A DNA stretch of 17,726 nt from positions 1 to 17,726 of the forward strand of contig JAWWAH010000021.1 of assembly GCA_033721415.1 (NCBI GenBank), given 5' to 3'. A program made the translations under genes and the position numbers. The DNA is from JAWWAH01 sp033721415 (GTDB lineage: Bacteria > Patescibacteriota > Minisyncoccia > Spechtbacterales > 2-12-FULL-38-22). Every line of letters starts with the position of its first letter. Positions within the stretch are counted from its first letter, which is position 1. The notes beneath the pieces are model-generated. The model did not search any database and had not been told where the DNA came from. It saw only the letters and a list, made by a program, of their open reading frames with translations. Shown piece after piece: positions 1 through 6,668 of this stretch.

Positions 1-111
1 AACCTTTAAACTGGAGGGTATAAATGCCCGCTTTGCTGTAAATTTTTCAAAAAACAATTATCTAAATTAATGTATGAAAATTATGTTTGGAAAATTATAT
101 TTAGAATATAA
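1..111. other. Left-edge non-coding stretch
   Basis: No convincing gene is visible. One plus-strand frame stays open from base 2 to a TAA at 68-70 (about 22 codons), so it could be the last codons of a rightward gene cut by the window edge. Such a gene would converge on rsh across the palindromic terminator at 112-147. The stretch is too short and unremarkable to call. Confidence 0.3.
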
Positions 112-147
112 AAAAAAATCGACTCAAGTACTTGAGTCGATTTTTTT
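112..147 (-). terminator. Perfect 36-bp palindromic terminator of rsh
   Basis: A perfect inverted repeat centred between 129 and 130, with GACTCAAG and CTTGAGTC as inner arms. It is flanked by an A-run on the left and a T-run on the right, so either strand yields a hairpin followed by a U-tract. Read leftward it lies about 95 bp past the rsh stop and ends in eight to nine T residues. The symmetry suggests a bidirectional terminator that could also stop a rightward gene entering from the left edge. Confidence 0.75.
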
Positions 148-245
148 AATTAACTCACATACTTGAGTCGATTTTGAGTTAATTAAATTAATTAACTCAT
201 GCGTATGAGTCGATTCCTGCCTGCCAGCAGGCAGGTTGAGTTAAT
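117..245. repeat. Mosaic of short direct and inverted repeats downstream of rsh
   Basis: The 10-mer TGAGTCGATT occurs at 133-142, 164-173 and 206-215, and inverted at 117-126. A 12-bp inverted repeat (TTAATTAACTCA, 146-157; its complement at 175-186) encloses the second copy. The same left arm recurs at 188-199 and pairs over 9 bp with 237-245, enclosing the third copy, a small CTCAT/ATGAG hairpin (196-209) and a GC-rich hairpin (216-235). The last right arm includes the rsh stop codon. It looks like a composite, REP/BIME-like intergenic element. Confidence 0.7.
216..235. repeat. GC-rich 9-bp-stem hairpin (CCTGCCTGC/GCAGGCAGG)
   Basis: A perfect 9-bp inverted repeat with a CA loop, strikingly GC-rich inside a very AT-rich intergenic stretch. 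From memory, similar CCTGCC/GGCAGG palindromes are scattered through several Parcubacteria genomes. That is recollection and needs a genome-wide count. Confidence 0.6.
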
Positions 246-2385
246 TTTTTCTCTCTACGCTTAACACCCCATCTATAGAATTTAACTTATCTATAACCCT
301 CTTTAGTTGTTTTACATTATGAATTTGCATTTCTGTATATATTATAAAATCTCCACCACCACCTGTATTTGAATTTAGAGATGCAATATTTACACCGAGC
401 TCAGATATAGCTCGACTTATATCTTGAAGAAGTCCTACGCGGTCGGATACTTTGATATTGATGTTTATTATAGATGCAGTTGAGTCTCCTGACCAAAAGG
501 CAGGTAGTATTTTGTCTTGCCCTTTTGATTTATGTAAGTTTTCGCACTTTATTTTATGTATGCTCGCCCCTTTTCCAACTGTTATATATGCCGCTATTTT
601 TTCAGGTGGGACAGGATTACAACATTTAGCGATGTGTTTTTGAATACCACTTATTCCAGCTATTGTTACTCCCGTAGGTGTTCGAGAAGGTATGTTAGCT
701 GTAGGTTGTGCTATCTCTTCTTCTGGTTCACCAACTATAGTTTTTGCTACCTTACCAACAGAAATATCACCATGTCCTATTGCAGCAAAGAGCTGGTCTT
801 CATTTTTGTACTTAAATTTATCAACAACCTCTTTTTGTTTCTTACTTTCAACTTCGTCCCAACTTTTACCTTCTAGTGCCTTTAATTCTTTGTCGAGCAT
901 TTCTTCTCCTGCAGCTATGTTTTGCTCGAGGTCTTCTTTTTTAAACCATGCTCGTATGCGATTTCTGGCGGCTCTTGTTTTAACAAAGCTTAACCATGTT
1001 TGTGAGGGCGTCTTCTTTTTTGAGGTTATAATTTCCATTACGTCACCATTCTGAAGTTCGTAGCTTAGCGGGACTATCTTTCCATTAGCTATTGCAGCTG
1101 CACATCTATCTCCAATTTCAGAGTGTATTGAATATGCAAAATCTACGGCAGTTGCTCCCTGTGGGAGATCTATGACATCGCCATTAGGCGTAAAGGCAAA
1201 TATTCTATCACTGAAAACATCTATTTTAAGATTATCAATCAACTCTTCGCTTGGGGCTGTTTCCTTTTTCCACTCTTGCAAGCCTTTAACCCAGTTATAT
1301 GTTTTTGCAAGATCATGAGAGTGTTGGCCACTTCTATTTTTGTATTTCCAGTGTGCCGCTACTCCGAACTCTGCTTCTTGGTGCATTTCTGGTGTTCTAA
1401 TCTGTATTTCGGTTATTCTTCCGTCCACAGCGAAAACAGTTGTGTGTAAACTACGATAGCCGCTTGGCTTGGGCAGAGCTATGTAGTCCTTTATTCTTCC
1501 CGGGAGAGGCTTCCAGAGCTTGTGTATTATTCCTAAAACCCTATAGCACTCTTCAATGTTATCAACTATTATCCTAACTGCTGTTAGGTCATATATTTGG
1601 CTCCAATTGTGGTCGTATTTTTCTAATTTTCGCCAAAGACTATAGTAGTGTTTTGCGCGAATCTCTATTTTGAGTGGTCTGATATTCTCCTTAGCTAATT
1701 CTTTATTTAGGGTAGGTTTGAGTTTTCTTAGATAATTTTGTGCATCCCTAAACCTATAATTTGCCTCATTCTTTATATAATCATATTCTTCAGGATATAG
1801 ATAAGGAAATGCTAAATCTTCAAGCTGCTTTGCCATTTCTGCAACACCGAGGCGAGTTGCAATTGGGGCATAAATATCCAGTGTTTCAAGAGCAATTCTT
1901 TTTTGTTTTCTTTCAGGAAGAGCCTCAAGAGTTTTCATATTGTGTAAGCGATCAGCAAATTTGATTAGAATTACGCGTACATCTTTCGCAGTTGCTACAA
2001 GCATTTTTCTTAGATTTTCTGCGTGTCGTTCTACCCCCCTGTATTTTATCTTCCCAAGCTTACTAACGCCTTCAACTAGAAATGCTATCTCTTTACCGAA
2101 TATTTCATCTATTTCTTCAAGGGTTACTGGAGTGTCGTCTACAACATCATGCAAAAGAGCAGCTGCTATTGTTGCAGGGTCCATATCCATCTCTGCTAAA
2201 GTTAAAGCTGCATCCAATGGGTGTACTATGTAGGGTTCTCCAGATTCTCTTTTCTGCGAAGAATGAGCTTCTTCTGCTATATCGTAAGCCTTTTGGATAA
2301 GCTGCTTGTCAGAGGGGTCTGGATAGAACGACTGTATCTGTTCTAATTTTTTGTCTAATGTTTTTTTCATATTGTTGTTAAACAT
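241..2385 (-). CDS. rsh: RelA/SpoT bifunctional (p)ppGpp synthetase/hydrolase
   Basis: Controls the alarmone (p)ppGpp during starvation and acts at the ribosome. The 714-aa length is normal for a long RSH. The HD hydrolase domain spans roughly residues 30-180, with H55, H79-D80 and the FADRLHN motif (D145). The expected HDVVEDT reads HDVVDDT, so the usual catalytic Glu is Asp83. The synthetase domain (about 240-350) has YDLTAVRI, the basic RxKD motif (R297-D300) typical of bifunctional enzymes, EIQIRT and an HWKYK block. TGS follows (about 388-450), then a zinc-finger-like region with C588-C589, then a C-terminal ACT domain (about 637-714). Hydrolase and synthetase both look active. The start could be Met1 or Met6 (2370); neither has a clear Shine-Dalgarno. 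It is transcribed divergently from the PLP gene and ends in the palindrome array. Confidence 0.95.
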   Translation of the reverse strand: MFNNNMKKTLDKKLEQIQSFYPDPSDKQLIQKAYDIAEEAHSSQKRESGEPYIVHPLDAALTLAEMDMDPATIAAALLHDVVDDTPVTLEEIDEIFGKEIAFLVEGVSKLGKIKYRGVERHAENLRKMLVATAKDVRVILIKFADRLHNMKTLEALPERKQKRIALETLDIYAPIATRLGVAEMAKQLEDLAFPYLYPEEYDYIKNEANYRFRDAQNYLRKLKPTLNKELAKENIRPLKIEIRAKHYYSLWRKLEKYDHNWSQIYDLTAVRIIVDNIEECYRVLGIIHKLWKPLPGRIKDYIALPKPSGYRSLHTTVFAVDGRITEIQIRTPEMHQEAEFGVAAHWKYKNRSGQHSHDLAKTYNWVKGLQEWKKETAPSEELIDNLKIDVFSDRIFAFTPNGDVIDLPQGATAVDFAYSIHSEIGDRCAAAIANGKIVPLSYELQNGDVMEIITSKKKTPSQTWLSFVKTRAARNRIRAWFKKEDLEQNIAAGEEMLDKELKALEGKSWDEVESKKQKEVVDKFKYKNEDQLFAAIGHGDISVGKVAKTIVGEPEEEIAQPTANIPSRTPTGVTIAGISGIQKHIAKCCNPVPPEKIAAYITVGKGASIHKIKCENLHKSKGQDKILPAFWSGDSTASIININIKVSDRVGLLQDISRAISELGVNIASLNSNTGGGGDFIIYTEMQIHNVKQLKRVIDKLNSIDGVLSVERKN

Positions 2386-2391
2386 TCAACA

Positions 2392-2425
2392 TCGTATTTA
2401 TAAGTATAATACAACATAAATACGA
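2392..2425 (-). promoter_or_regulatory. rsh promoter region with 10-bp inverted-repeat operator candidate
   Basis: TCGTATTTAT at 2392-2401 and its exact reverse complement at 2416-2425 are separated by 14 bp. Between them, reading leftward, lie overlapping -10-like hexamers TATTAT (2411-2406) and TATACT (2408-2403). No good -35 is visible. Transcription would start close to 2396, leaving a leader of about 11 nt. The arms bracket the putative -10, as expected for a dimeric repressor site. Confidence 0.45.
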
Positions 2426-2528
2426 AAAATAAAAAGAAAAAGAACATATAGTAATTATCCTTCTATAAATCAAATAATAATCGGTAGCAAAATAAGATGT
2501 GAAAGTAGTTATCTTTAACCATTTTCCA

Positions 2529-2556
2529 TTGTTTTTTCGGGTTTTTGTGGTATATT
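2529..2556 (+). promoter_or_regulatory. Promoter of the PLP enzyme gene
   Basis: TTGTTT (2529-2534) and TATATT (2551-2556) are separated by 16 bp. They lie about 40 bp before the start codon and fit a sigma70-type promoter of moderate strength. Confidence 0.5.
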
Positions 2557-2597
2557 AATGCCAGCTATTTGAAAACTCAGAGAGGAAGGTTTTAATT

Positions 2598-3746
2598 GTG
2601 AAAGAAGAAACAACAGCTATTCATGCTGGCTTAGATAACCCAAATGGAGGCGTTACAACACCTGTTGATCTTTCGAGCACTTTTAGGCAAGATAGCCTTG
2701 CGCTTGATGGATTTGCATATAGCAGATTGTCTAACCCGACAGTCGCGTCTCTTGAGAAGCAGCTTGCTGCTTTGGAGGATGCTACATATGCGTTAGCATT
2801 TTCTTCTGGGATGGGTGCTATATCTACAACTATTTTAGGCCTTCTGGAGAGCGGTGATGAGATAATAGTTTCAGACGATTTATACGGCGGAACTCAGAAG
2901 TTCCTAGATACCATTGCTATAAAGCTAGGTATTACCGTAGTTCGTGTTGATGCTGTTCACTCCGTTAATGTTGCGAACGCTATAAACGACAAAACAAAGA
3001 TGATTTATCTAGAAACACCAACAAATCCTCTTCTAAAGATAGTTTCACTGCACGATATATGTTTGGTGCGTGATATTAATCTAATCAGCAATCCCTTGAT
3101 TGTGGTTGATAATACTTTTGCCACTCCCTTGGGGCAAGATCCACTTTTCTGGGGAGCCGACATTGTTCTACATAGTTTAACTAAGTATATTAATGGCCAC
3201 AGTGATGTAATTGCTGGTGCCGTGATGTTAAACGATAAAGGGCTAAAAGATACTCTTTTTGCTACCCGTACATATATGGGTACGTGTATGAATCCTTTTG
3301 ATGCGATGCTTGTATCTAGGGGGATTAAGACTCTTCCTGCGCGAATGAATTTGCATGAAGCAGGAGCTAATGAAATCGCAATCTTTCTTGAGGGTCATCC
3401 AATGGCAGAGAATGTTCTCTATCCTGGACTTAGATCTCACCCACAGCACAATATTGCAACTCAGCAGATGGATAACTACGGCGGAATGGTTACCTTCACC
3501 CTTAAGGGTGATACAGATGCGGTGCAAAGATTCTTGGATGCTCTTAAGATATTTACGCCTGCTGTTAGTTTGGGCGGGGTAGAATCTCTTATAGAGGTTC
3601 CGTATTTTATGACGCATGGAAACATGTCTCATGAAGAAAAGGATACTCTTGGTATCACGGAAAACATGATACGCATATCAATAGGAATAGAAAATATTGA
3701 CGACCTCCTTAAAGATCTTACTACTGCACTTCAAGCTGCAAAGTAA
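2598..3746 (+). CDS. Cystathionine gamma-synthase/gamma-lyase family PLP enzyme
   Basis: A cytosolic, PLP-dependent Cys/Met metabolism enzyme of 382 aa, the normal family length. Visible signatures are YSRLSNPT (Y41, R43), SSGMGA (69-74) in the cofactor phosphate region, DLYGGT near Y96, ETPTNP (139-144), D171 of VVDNT for the pyridine nitrogen, and the Schiff-base lysine K196 in HSLTKYINGHSD. The late block GGVESLIE...MTH and a C-terminal RISIGIENIDDLL also fit. I cannot tell synthase, cystathionine gamma-lyase, methionine gamma-lyase and O-acylhomoserine sulfhydrylase apart by eye. The GTG start (2598-2600) is supported by AGAGGAAGG at 2581-2589, 8 bp upstream. It is monocistronic: own promoter and a strong terminator just after the stop. 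No other sulfur amino acid gene is nearby, so it may serve cysteine degradation or H2S release rather than a full biosynthetic pathway. Confidence 0.93.
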   Translation: MKEETTAIHAGLDNPNGGVTTPVDLSSTFRQDSLALDGFAYSRLSNPTVASLEKQLAALEDATYALAFSSGMGAISTTILGLLESGDEIIVSDDLYGGTQKFLDTIAIKLGITVVRVDAVHSVNVANAINDKTKMIYLETPTNPLLKIVSLHDICLVRDINLISNPLIVVDNTFATPLGQDPLFWGADIVLHSLTKYINGHSDVIAGAVMLNDKGLKDTLFATRTYMGTCMNPFDAMLVSRGIKTLPARMNLHEAGANEIAIFLEGHPMAENVLYPGLRSHPQHNIATQQMDNYGGMVTFTLKGDTDAVQRFLDALKIFTPAVSLGGVESLIEVPYFMTHGNMSHEEKDTLGITENMIRISIGIENIDDLLKDLTTALQAAK

Positions 3747-3753
3747 GGTTAAC

Positions 3754-3808
3754 TAGTTTATTATAAAACCCCTCATTATGAGGGGTTTTTGTTTTGGGAT
3801 AAAAACTA
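3754..3808 (+). repeat. Terminator-bearing direct repeat, copy 1
   Basis: Matches 4504-4558 at 50 of 55 positions with no gaps, at an offset of exactly 750 bp. All five differences are transitions. Two of them (3775 and 3779) form a compensated stem pair, A-T here and G-C in copy 2. The repeat brackets the orphan gene at 3892-4452. Confidence 0.85.
3765..3790 (+). terminator. Rho-independent terminator of the PLP gene
   Basis: An 11-bp stem (AAAACCCCTCA, 3765-3775, pairing with 3779-3789), a TTA loop and a following T-run. It begins 19 bp after the stop codon. It is the first copy of a duplicated 55-bp block (3754-3808). Confidence 0.9.
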
Positions 3809-3814
3809 TAGTTA

Positions 3815-3842
3815 TTGATTTTAAAAGTTATTATGCTATATT
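3815..3842 (+). promoter_or_regulatory. Promoter of the orphan gene
   Basis: TTGATT (3815-3820), a 16-bp spacer, then TATATT (3837-3842) preceded by TG at 3834-3835, which makes an extended -10. The predicted start, near 3849, falls inside the inverted repeat at 3844-3876. Confidence 0.55.
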
Positions 3843-3843
3843 A

Positions 3844-3876
3844 TTCACAACATAGAGAAAGGCTCTATGTTGTGAA
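3844..3876 (+). promoter_or_regulatory. Perfect 14-bp inverted repeat between promoter and RBS
   Basis: TTCACAACATAGAG (3844-3857) is followed by a 5-base AAAGG spacer and its exact reverse complement (3863-3876). It begins 1 bp after the -10 hexamer and ends 2 bp before the Shine-Dalgarno. It could be a DNA operator overlapping the start site, or, if transcription starts upstream, an RNA hairpin protecting or gating the 5' end. Confidence 0.65.
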
Positions 3877-3891
3877 CGAGAGGAGCTTGTT

Positions 3892-4452
3892 ATGGCGGGT
3901 AATACTGTCACAGGCGAGCAAAGAGACGAGATTCAAAAGCTTTTTTGGGAAATAGAGCGCCAGCTGCGCCAGAGAAGTGGTTATCCATACAATATAAAGG
4001 AATTAAGGGATCACCTTGTTATGGCAATAGAGGGAGAGTTTTCTAAATTTCGTTTTGAGCGTGATATGGCAAAAGAGTGTGGCTGGGCGCTTTTTTTCGA
4101 CACAGGTTTTAGTCCACATATTTCAAGCGTTAGAGATTTTGATGTTGTTGAGTTTTTGTATCGTGACGAACAATATATTAAATGGCCAGAGTTTCAAGAG
4201 CGGGCATTTACTCTTAATGCTAATTTAGGCCAAGAAGTAGCCGAATATCTATTAAAGCACCAGGAAGAAATTCCCGCAGATTGGCGACAGAAGATGTACT
4301 TGCTTTTTCCGGGCACAATATGGAAGAAGGAATCCACATTCTTCATACCGGCTCTCAGCTTTAACCTAAATAACGAGTGGGGAATGCAATTTTTACGACA
4401 TGATAGCAATTTTCATGGACAGCTTCTCACCGCACATCCTCACTGCCCTTAA
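3892..4452 (+). CDS. Orphan 186-aa protein, unknown function
   Basis: I cannot assign a function. The protein is probably cytosolic: no signal peptide or membrane segment is visible. Residues 6-50 look helical and charged, with KLFWEIERQLRQR and YNIKELRDHL. The C-terminal third is aromatic and Trp-rich, with IPADWRQKMYLLFPGTIW followed by alternating aromatic strands. From memory, proteins with an FPGT(I/V)W motif of this kind form a multi-copy unnamed family in Parcubacteria; this is not verified. Start: ATG with a clear AGAGGAG (3879-3885), spacing 6. It has its own extended -10 promoter, a 14-bp inverted repeat in the leader and its own terminator, so it is an independent unit. The two flanking terminators are copies of each other, which suggests insertion or duplication of a gene-plus-terminator cassette. 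Confidence 0.8.
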   Translation: MAGNTVTGEQRDEIQKLFWEIERQLRQRSGYPYNIKELRDHLVMAIEGEFSKFRFERDMAKECGWALFFDTGFSPHISSVRDFDVVEFLYRDEQYIKWPEFQERAFTLNANLGQEVAEYLLKHQEEIPADWRQKMYLLFPGTIWKKESTFFIPALSFNLNNEWGMQFLRHDSNFHGQLLTAHPHCP

Positions 4453-4503
4453 TTAGGTATATGCAAAGCTCGCATAGGAGGTATGAGTATTTTTAGTTTA
4501 TAT

Positions 4504-4558
4504 TAGTTCATTATAAAACCCCTCGTTGCGAGGGGTTTTTGTTTTGGGGTAAAAACTA
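4504..4558 (+). repeat. Terminator-bearing direct repeat, copy 2
   Basis: The second copy of the block at 3754-3808. It ends 2 bp before the topA stop codon, which lies on the other strand. Confidence 0.85.
4515..4540 (+). terminator. Rho-independent terminator of the orphan gene
   Basis: AAAACCCCTCG (4515-4525) pairs with 4529-4539 around a TTG loop, followed by T residues. Relative to copy 1, one stem pair has changed with compensation. It may weakly end topA in the other direction as well, where only a TTTT tract follows. Confidence 0.9.
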
Positions 4559-4560
4559 GA

Positions 4561-6666
4561 TTATTTTTCTTGATACTTACACTCTTTCTCTGAGCACTTT
4601 ATTACATCACCCTTTTTGTAGTTTTTTTCTACCAATACACCCTTTTCGCACTCGGGGCATTTTTTGATACGCTCTTTTGTGGTTCCCTCAACTTTTTCTG
4701 TTATGGGTTTATCCCAAACCGCAAAGTCGCAATCAGGGTAGCGGTTGCAACCGTAGAAGTTTTTTCCTCTGCGAGTCCTCTTGATAACAACTTTACCCTG
4801 TACGCATTTAGGACAGGGGAGTTCAAATTTTTCTCCATCGTCATTCTTTTCCTCTAGTGGTTCTGTATTTTTGCATTCTGGAAATCCACTACAAGCATAG
4901 AACCATCCATATCTTCCCATCCTTTTTACCATAGGCTTGCCACATTCTGTACACTTTTTATCTGTCTCTTGTACCGGGATCTGTTTTTCAACTTCTTCAT
5001 ATTTTTTCTCTAGTCTCTCTTCAAATGGAACATAGAAATCTTTCATAACCTTGCGCCACTCTTTTTGGCCTTCGGCTATCTTATCTAATTCATCCTCCAT
5101 GGTTGCTGTAAATTGTAAATCTACCACCTGGGGAAAATGTTCTACTAAAAGATCTATCACAATGAATGCTATTTCTGTTGGCTCAAGGCGCTTTTGATCG
5201 TTTTTTTGAACATAATTTCTATCTTGTATGGTTGAGATTATAGGAGCATATGTAGAAGGACGTCCTATTCCGTTTTTTTCTAGAACCTTAACCAGGCTTG
5301 CTTCGTTGTAGCGTGCTGGTGGTTTTGTGAAGTGTTGTTCTTTGTTTAAATCTTTTAGTTTAAGAGCTTCTCCTTCCTTTAATTCTGGAAGATCTGCTTC
5401 CGTAAACTTTATAGGATAAACTTTTAGAAATCCATCAAACTTAAGTACTTGCCCAGTGGATCTAAACGTATACTCGGTTTCTGTTGAAATATCGATACTG
5501 GTTGCAGCAAAGCGGGCAGGTTGCATTTGGCTTGCAAGAAATCTTTGCCATATTAGAGTGTATAGTTTTTTCTGAGGGCCTTCCAGTTTTAATTTATTTG
5601 GTGACTTTGTTGGATTGGTTGGGCGTATTGCTTCGTGAGCTTCTTGGGCTCCCTTTGATCTCGTTTTAAATCTACGAGATTTTTGAGGAAGATATTTACT
5701 ACCAAACTCCTTTTCTATGTATGCTCTTCCTGCAGAGAGTGCGCTTTCTGCAAGGTTTAAAGAATCTGTTCTGTGGTACGTAATGAATCCTCGTTCATAT
5801 AAGTTTTGTGCGAGCATCATTGTTCGCTTTGCTGTATATCCGTGGCGACTCCAAGCAGCTCGTTGAAGTGTGCTTGTTGTAAAGGGGGGAAGCGGATTCC
5901 TCTTTTTATCTTTTTGTTCAATATTTGCTACTTTCCAATTAGCATTACGCAACTTATCTGTAATCTCCTTTGCTTCCTTTTCATTTTTAATTGCAAGTTT
6001 ATCGAGAGTTTCTCCATCTTTGGAATGTAGTTGAGCGGAAAAATCGCTTTTACCTTTAGCATTTAAGAGTGCCTTTATACTCCAGTATTCATCTGGCTTG
6101 AAGGCTTTTATTTCTCTCTCTTTTTCAACTATTAACCTAACAGCAACTGATTGTACACGTCCTGCAGATAGGCCACGAACAACCTTTTTCCATAGAAAAG
6201 GGGAGAGCTTGTATCCTACAAGCCTGTCTAGTATTCTGCGTGCTTGTTGTGCGTCTACAAGATCCATATAAATATCACGAGGATCTTCAAGCGCTTTCTG
6301 TATGGCGTCCTCTGTTATTTCATGAAATACGATTCTCTCTACTGGCTTGTCGTCTTTTCTTTTTTTATCAAGTTCAAGAGCCTTTACTATGTGCCAAGCT
6401 ATTGCTTCTCCTTCTCGGTCTTCATCTGTGGCAAGAATTATTTCGTCGGCTTTCTTTGCCTCTTTTTTAAGAGCCGTAACCTTTTTACGCGCCTTTGTTG
6501 GAATAACATATCTAGGCTCGAAGTTTTTTTCTGTTTCTACTCCAAGCTCGCCCTTGGGAAGGTCTCGTATATGTCCATATGAAGATGTTACGGTAAAGTC
6601 TTTTCCTAGAAATTTGGATATTGTTTTTGCTTTTGTTGGAGACTCTACTATGACTAATTTACTCAT
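4561..6666 (-). CDS. topA: DNA topoisomerase I (type IA)
   Basis: Relaxes negative supercoils by cutting one strand through a 5'-phosphotyrosine link. The Toprim domain opens the protein (LVIVESPTKAKTI, acidic E9) and carries ATDEDREGEA with D81, D83 and E85. The catalytic tyrosine is Y297 in FITYHRTDS, with R299 beside it; E. coli has Met where this has His298. The C-terminal part (from about residue 575) holds three four-cysteine zinc ribbons, beginning CTECGKPM, CPKCVQGK and CPECEKGV. The length of 701 aa is typical. The start ATG lies 2 bp after the dprA stop, with no Shine-Dalgarno, so it is probably translated as the last gene of the mfd-dprA-topA mRNA. Confidence 0.97.
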   Translation of the reverse strand: MSKLVIVESPTKAKTISKFLGKDFTVTSSYGHIRDLPKGELGVETEKNFEPRYVIPTKARKKVTALKKEAKKADEIILATDEDREGEAIAWHIVKALELDKKRKDDKPVERIVFHEITEDAIQKALEDPRDIYMDLVDAQQARRILDRLVGYKLSPFLWKKVVRGLSAGRVQSVAVRLIVEKEREIKAFKPDEYWSIKALLNAKGKSDFSAQLHSKDGETLDKLAIKNEKEAKEITDKLRNANWKVANIEQKDKKRNPLPPFTTSTLQRAAWSRHGYTAKRTMMLAQNLYERGFITYHRTDSLNLAESALSAGRAYIEKEFGSKYLPQKSRRFKTRSKGAQEAHEAIRPTNPTKSPNKLKLEGPQKKLYTLIWQRFLASQMQPARFAATSIDISTETEYTFRSTGQVLKFDGFLKVYPIKFTEADLPELKEGEALKLKDLNKEQHFTKPPARYNEASLVKVLEKNGIGRPSTYAPIISTIQDRNYVQKNDQKRLEPTEIAFIVIDLLVEHFPQVVDLQFTATMEDELDKIAEGQKEWRKVMKDFYVPFEERLEKKYEEVEKQIPVQETDKKCTECGKPMVKRMGRYGWFYACSGFPECKNTEPLEEKNDDGEKFELPCPKCVQGKVVIKRTRRGKNFYGCNRYPDCDFAVWDKPITEKVEGTTKERIKKCPECEKGVLVEKNYKKGDVIKCSEKECKYQEK

Positions 6667-6668
6667 TT

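Noticed and set aside
1..70. Tail of a rightward gene entering at the left edge
   Set aside because: One frame is open for 22 codons, but the length and composition give no support beyond chance.
117..215. CRISPR-like array from the TGAGTCGATT repeats
   Set aside because: The repeats are only 10 bp, irregularly spaced, and embedded in palindromes; no spacers or cas genes.
556..1054. Plus-strand reading frames opposite rsh
   Set aside because: They overlap clearly conserved rsh coding sequence and show no RBS or protein motifs.
4476..4506. Seven-codon ORF with a perfect AGGAGG
   Set aside because: The spacing to the ATG is a single base, and the peptide is trivial and followed by a terminator.
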